Assembly (NCBI GenBank): GCA_965194655.1
Contig: OZ239148.1
Span: forward strand, 992,001-1,056,000
Reading direction: 5' to 3'
DNA: 64,000 bases
Origin: Hahnella lacustris
GTDB taxonomy: Bacteria; Pseudomonadota; Gammaproteobacteria; Burkholderiales; Burkholderiaceae_A
A model generated the notes under the pieces. The model ran no database searches, had not been told where the DNA came from, and saw only the letters and a list, made by a program, of their open reading frames with translations. Within the stretch, counting starts at the first letter, position 1. Each line of letters starts with the position of its first letter. Positions 60,012 to 64,000 of this stretch are shown piece by piece. The position numbers and the translations under genes were made by a program.

Positions 60012-61322
60012 ATGATGTCCGAACACAAAGCGACAATGAGCTTTACTGACGGCACCCCGTCAGTCGAGTTTCCCATCATGACAGGCACGATTGGCCCCGA
60101 TGTCATCGACATCCGGAAGCTGTATGCCCAGACTGGAAAGTTCACCTACGACACGGGCTTCATGTCGACCGCATCCTGCTCGTCCACCGTCACGTATATC
60201 GATGGAGACAAAGGGCAGCTGATCTATCGCGGCTACCCCATTGAGCAGCTCGCGAGAAATTGTGAGTTTCTTGAAGTCTGTTACCTGCTTTACTACGGCG
60301 AGCTGCCCACGCCCTCCCAGTACGAAGAGTTCAAGACCCTCGTGATGCATCACACCATGGTCCACGAGGCCATGCAGTTCGCAGTTCGCGGGTTCCGCCG
60401 CGATGCGCACCCCATGGCAGTCCTGACTGGTCTGACTGGCGGAATGGCCGCGTTCTACCCTGATAGCCTAGACATCAACTCCCCCGAGCAGCAGGACATC
60501 TCCTTTGTTCGCCTGATCGCCAAGATGCCCACGATGGTCTCCATGGCCTATAAGTACAGCATCGGTCAGCCATACATGTATCCGCAGAACCACCTCTCCT
60601 ACGCAGCCAACTTCATGTACATGATGTTCGGTACGCCTTGCGAGAAATACGAGCCGAACCCAGTGTTGGTGCGTGCCATGGACCGGATCTTCACGCTCCA
60701 CGCAGATCATGAGCAGAACGCATCCACCTCGACCGTTCGGCTTTGTGGCTCGTCCGGAACCAGTCCATTCTCCGCAGTGGCTGCTGGCGTGGCCTGTCTC
60801 TGGGGTCCCGCCCACGGCGGCGCAAACCAGGCTTGCCTTGAGATGCTTGAGCACCTCCACGCCAACGGTGGGGTTGCCAAGGTCGGCGAGTTCATGGAGA
60901 AGGTGAAGGACAAGAACTCTGGTGCTCGACTGATGGGCTTTGGCCACCGCGTCTACAAGAACTTCGATCCTCGCGCCAAACTGATGCAAGAGACCTGTAA
61001 AGAGGTGCTGCAGGAACTCGGCCTCGAGAATGACCCCATCTTCAAGCTCGCCATGGCACTCGAGAAGATTGCGCTTGAAGACGACTACTTCGTGAGCCGC
61101 AAGCTCTACCCGAACGTGGACTTCTACTCCGGTATCGTTCAGCGCGCATTGGGCATTCCCGTGTCTATGTTCACCTGTACGTTTGCCTTGGCCCGGACCA
61201 TTGGCTGGGTTGCGCAGTGGAAAGAAATGATCACCGACCCCGAGTACAAGATTGGTCGGCCCCGTCAGCTGTATTGCGGGCCTACGGAACGTCAGTTCGT
61301 TCCCATGAACCAGCGCGGATAA
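60012..61322 (+). CDS. gltA: Citrate synthase (type II)
   Basis: Citrate synthase of 436 residues, of the large NADH-sensitive hexameric type. It has the beta-rich N-terminus (MSFTDGTPSVEFPIMTGTIGPDVIDIRKLY). Catalytic residues are in HADHEQNASTSTVRLCGSSG (His), WGPAHGGANQACLEML (His) and MGFGHRVYKNFDPRAKLM (Asp). GGGAG precedes ATG 60012. It joins oxaloacetate and acetyl-CoA, and is followed by a terminator-like hairpin. Confidence 0.97.
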   Translation: MMSEHKATMSFTDGTPSVEFPIMTGTIGPDVIDIRKLYAQTGKFTYDTGFMSTASCSSTVTYIDGDKGQLIYRGYPIEQLARNCEFLEVCYLLYYGELPTPSQYEEFKTLVMHHTMVHEAMQFAVRGFRRDAHPMAVLTGLTGGMAAFYPDSLDINSPEQQDISFVRLIAKMPTMVSMAYKYSIGQPYMYPQNHLSYAANFMYMMFGTPCEKYEPNPVLVRAMDRIFTLHADHEQNASTSTVRLCGSSGTSPFSAVAAGVACLWGPAHGGANQACLEMLEHLHANGGVAKVGEFMEKVKDKNSGARLMGFGHRVYKNFDPRAKLMQETCKEVLQELGLENDPIFKLAMALEKIALEDDYFVSRKLYPNVDFYSGIVQRALGIPVSMFTCTFALARTIGWVAQWKEMITDPEYKIGRPRQLYCGPTERQFVPMNQRG

Positions 61323-61332
61323 GAAGAGGAGA

Positions 61333-61351
61333 GGGGGGCTTTGCCCCCCTT
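61333..61351 (+). terminator. Terminator after gltA
   Basis: AGGGGGGC, loop TTT, GCCCCCCT: an 8-bp GC-rich stem 11 nt after the gltA stop, with the tail TGTTG, which has few T residues. It separates gltA from sucA, probably with partial read-through. Confidence 0.65.
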
Positions 61352-61383
61352 GTTGCGTGGGAGTGCGGGGTGTAGAGTCTCGG

Positions 61384-61469
61384 TTTTGCAATTCACAACG
61401 TGGCGTCGCCACTGCGTGAAAGGGTTCCCCTGCATCGTTTAGGCCGACGGCCGTGAAAGGTGACGCATC
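61384..61469 (+). promoter_or_regulatory. sucA leader RNA (sucA-motif-like) that can hide the ribosome site
   Basis: The leader directly upstream of sucA. GTGGC-GTC-GCCAC (61400-61412) and GGCC-GAC-GGCC (61442-61452) form local hairpins. GCGTCGCC (61403-61410) can also pair with GGTGACGC (61459-61466), 8 bp with one G-U, which covers the AAAGG ribosome site. These exclusive folds resemble the sucA RNA motif described from Burkholderiales. A match to that model is inferred from memory of its position and style, not computed. Confidence 0.55.
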
Positions 61470-64000
61470 ATGATGAAGAGCTATCAGCTCAATTCCTATT
61501 TGTTTGGCAGCAATGCCCCCTATGTTGAGGAGCTCTACGAGGCCTACCTCGACAACCCCGGCGCGGTCTCCGACCATTGGCGCCGCTACTTTGATTCACT
61601 CCAGAATGTGCCGGCTGTCGATGGCTCCCTCGATGCTCGGGATCTGCCCCATGCGCCGGTGATCGAGTCCTTTGCCCTTCGGGCCAAGCACAACCAATTT
61701 CTGCCGAGAGTCGCCGAGCGCGACCTCTCCGTCGCTCGAAAGCAGCTCCATGTTCAGTCGCTCATTGCGGCCTATCGCAATCTAGGGAACCAGTACGCGG
61801 ACCTTGATCCCCTGAAGCTTCGCGAGAGGCCTCATTTTCCGGAGCTAGACCCCAGCTTCTACGATTTCACTGAGGCCGATCTCGACACGACCTTCCGTGC
61901 AGACAACCTCTACTTCGGGATCGAGCAGATGTCTCTGCGGGACATTCTCGCTGGGCTGCGCGAGACCTATTGCGGAAAGATTGGCGCGGAGTTCATGTAC
62001 GTCATGGACCCGGTCGAACGCCGCTGGATCCAAGAGCGCCTCGAGAGCACCCGCACCAATCCCAATTTTGGGGCTGAGAAAAAGATCGACATCCTTCGCC
62101 ACATGACTGCGGCTGAGGGGCTTGAGCGTTTCTTGCATACCAAGTACGTGGGCCAGAAGCGTTTCTCTCTGGAGGGTGGCGAATCTTTCATTGCCTGTAT
62201 GGATGAAATCGTTCAGCAAGCTGGCATGAAGGGCGTCGAAGAGGTGGTGATTGGCATGGCCCACCGGGGCCGCCTGAATGTGCTCGTCAATACCCTGGGC
62301 AAGATGCCAGCAGACCTGTTTGCCGAGTTCGAGGGCAAGCATGCTGACGATCTGCCCGCCGGTGACGTCAAATACCATCAGGGCTTCTCGAGCGATGTGT
62401 CCACCCCTGGAGGACCGGTTCACCTCTCCCTGAATTTCAATCCCTCACACCTCGAGATTGTGAACCCTGTGGTGGAAGGGTCCGTGCGCGCGCGACTCGA
62501 TCGTCGAGGTGACGCTGCAGGCCACAAGATCCTCCCTGTCCTCGTTCACGGAGATGCTGCCTTTGCCGGCCAGGGTGTGGTCATGGAGACACTCAACCTC
62601 GCTCAGACTCGCGGCTATTCCACGGGCGGAACCGTGCACGTCGTGATCAACAACCAGATTGGATTCACCACTTCCGACCCTCGCGATACCCGTTCCACGC
62701 TGTATTGCTCGGATGTGGTCAAGATGATTGAGGCTCCGGTCTTTCACGTCAACGGAGACGATCCAGAGGCGGTGGTATTTGTGACGCAGTTGGCCATCGA
62801 GTACCGCGCAAAGTTTGGTAAAGACGTGGTGATCGACATCGTCTGCTTCCGTAAGCTTGGCCACAACGAGCAAGACACACCGGCGCTCACTCAGCCACTG
62901 ATGTACCGTGCCATTGGCCAGCACCCAGGCACCCGTAAGCTCTATGCGGATAAGCTCGAGGCCCAGGGTGTACTGCCAGCGGGGGGTGGAGACGAGTTCG
63001 TCAAGGCATTCCGTGCCGCGATGGATGAAGGCCGACACACGCGCGAGCCCGTGCTGACGAATTACAAGAGCAAGTTTGCGGTGGACTGGTCTCCCTTCCT
63101 TGACAAGAAGTGGACGGACGAAGCCGATACCGCGCTGCCTCCGACCGAGATCCAACGCTTGGCAGAACGCATCACCACCTTGCCAGAGGGCTTCGCGCTG
63201 CACAACCTGGTCGAGAAGGTCGTCAATGATCGCCGAGCCATGGGCCGTGGTGAGATGAACCTCGACTGGGGAATGGGCGAGCATCTGGCCTATGCCTCGC
63301 TGGTCGCCAGCGGATACAGCGTGCGTCTCTCAGGCCAGGACTGCGGGCGCGGAACCTTCACCCACCGACACGCAGTGCTGCATGACCAGAAGCGTGAGCG
63401 CTACGATGCCGGGACCTATGTTCCCCTTGAGAACATCTCCCCAGATCAGGGCAAGTTCGTGGTGATTGACTCCGTGCTCTCCGAAGAAGCCGTTCTCGGC
63501 TTTGAATACGGATACTCCACGGCTGAGCCCAACACGCTGGTCATCTGGGAAGCTCAATTTGGTGATTTCGCCAACGGAGCGCAGGTCGTGATCGATCAAT
63601 TCATCGCCTCAGGCGAGGTGAAATGGGGACGCCAGAGTGGCTTGACGCTCCTGCTCCCCCATGGGCACGAGGGGCAGGGACCCGAGCACTCTTCAGCGCG
63701 TCCTGAGCGCTTCATGCAGCTCTGTGCAGACACCAACATGCAGCTGTGTCAGCCCACCAATGCGGCTCAGATCTTCCACCTGCTGCGTCGCCAGATGATT
63801 CGCTCGTTCCGCAAGCCCCTGATCGTCTTCACGCCGAAGTCATTGCTTCGAAATAAGGATGCGACGTCACCGATTGAGGCCTTCACCAAGGGCAAGTTTG
63901 AGACCGTGATCGGTGAAGTCGATGCCGAGATCGATCCCAAGAAGGTCAAGCGTCTGCTCGTCTGCTGGGGCAAGGTCTATTACGAGCTTGTCAGGGAGCG
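61470..64000 (+). CDS. sucA: 2-oxoglutarate dehydrogenase E1 component, C-terminus cut by window edge
   Basis: SucA/OdhA, 843 codons present of about 950. It decarboxylates 2-oxoglutarate using thiamine diphosphate. It starts MMKSYQLNSYLFGSNAPYVEELYEAYL. The N-terminal E2-binding region is followed by EGGESFIACMDEIVQQAG, IGMAHRGRLNVLVN (ThDP pocket), VHGDAAFAGQGVVMETLN, the NNQIGFTT and HNEQDTPALTQPLMY segments, and the C-terminal domain (GFEYGYSTAEPNTLVIWEAQFGDFANGAQ). The frame is open to base 64000, where it reads WGKVYYELVRER. AAAGG precedes the tandem ATG at 61470 and 61473. Confidence 0.96.
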   Translation, partial: MMKSYQLNSYLFGSNAPYVEELYEAYLDNPGAVSDHWRRYFDSLQNVPAVDGSLDARDLPHAPVIESFALRAKHNQFLPRVAERDLSVARKQLHVQSLIAAYRNLGNQYADLDPLKLRERPHFPELDPSFYDFTEADLDTTFRADNLYFGIEQMSLRDILAGLRETYCGKIGAEFMYVMDPVERRWIQERLESTRTNPNFGAEKKIDILRHMTAAEGLERFLHTKYVGQKRFSLEGGESFIACMDEIVQQAGMKGVEEVVIGMAHRGRLNVLVNTLGKMPADLFAEFEGKHADDLPAGDVKYHQGFSSDVSTPGGPVHLSLNFNPSHLEIVNPVVEGSVRARLDRRGDAAGHKILPVLVHGDAAFAGQGVVMETLNLAQTRGYSTGGTVHVVINNQIGFTTSDPRDTRSTLYCSDVVKMIEAPVFHVNGDDPEAVVFVTQLAIEYRAKFGKDVVIDIVCFRKLGHNEQDTPALTQPLMYRAIGQHPGTRKLYADKLEAQGVLPAGGGDEFVKAFRAAMDEGRHTREPVLTNYKSKFAVDWSPFLDKKWTDEADTALPPTEIQRLAERITTLPEGFALHNLVEKVVNDRRAMGRGEMNLDWGMGEHLAYASLVASGYSVRLSGQDCGRGTFTHRHAVLHDQKRERYDAGTYVPLENISPDQGKFVVIDSVLSEEAVLGFEYGYSTAEPNTLVIWEAQFGDFANGAQVVIDQFIASGEVKWGRQSGLTLLLPHGHEGQGPEHSSARPERFMQLCADTNMQLCQPTNAAQIFHLLRRQMIRSFRKPLIVFTPKSLLRNKDATSPIEAFTKGKFETVIGEVDAEIDPKKVKRLLVCWGKVYYELVRE

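Overview
The window looks like a chromosome segment of a betaproteobacterium, probably Burkholderiales. The evidence is the conserved run tRNA-Val, thrS, infC, rpmI, rplT, pheS, pheT, ihfA, merR, tRNA-Pro; a DUF2863 gene; the TCA block acnA, mdh / sdhCDAB, sdhE, gltA, sucA; and a leader ahead of sucA that resembles the sucA RNA motif of that order. Base composition is moderately GC rich throughout. I saw no insertion sequence, phage, integrase or CRISPR array.

Region 1 (1-7550, minus strand) is an aerobic carbon monoxide dehydrogenase locus in the order xdhC-like, coxM, coxS, coxL, coxG, coxD, coxE. CoxL carries the AYRCSFR active-site loop of form I, the Mo-Cu enzyme. Region 2 (7558-12747) holds an ABC-F ATPase (Uup-like), a Lon-N domain protein, an RhlE helicase, a small lipoprotein and an MpaB/DUF2236 putative oxygenase. 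Region 3 (12815-19175, plus strand) is a second, divergent set in form II order (S, L, M, D, E, G), whose large subunit has AYRGAGR. The window thus holds both forms, each with its own CoxD/E/G maturation set.

Region 4 (19172-24004) is a TonB-dependent receptor fused in operon with a beta-propeller phytase, preceded by a PhoB-type box with correct spacing to a -10, then purT. Region 5 (23985-29907) has small exported and membrane proteins, tRNA-Gly(CCC), a CpdA-like phosphodiesterase and a divergent FbpC/FbpB-type ABC transporter pair. Region 6 (29908-34350) holds ppx, then a minus-strand set plcP-like, agt-like and olsB. This set matches the phospholipid-to-glycolipid and ornithine-lipid remodelling genes used in phosphate starvation. 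Ahead of plcP lie four Pho-box half-sites exactly 11 bp apart.

Region 7 (34399-42092) is the translation and IHF block. Its infC start is best read as the non-canonical codon ATC. Region 8 (42105-52520) has an unassigned kinase-like / lipocalin-like pair, a cobalamin riboswitch with btuB, DUF2863, and a two-gene RND efflux system with an operator-like inverted repeat on its promoter. Region 9 (52526-64000) is the TCA cycle block, ending inside sucA.

Taken together, the accessory content suggests a bacterium adapted to scarcity. It may scavenge CO for energy, hydrolyse phytate or similar organic phosphate, swap membrane phospholipids for phosphorus-free lipids, and import cobalamin. The gene identities come from recognised motifs. 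The PhoB control of two separate operons and the overall lifestyle are inference.
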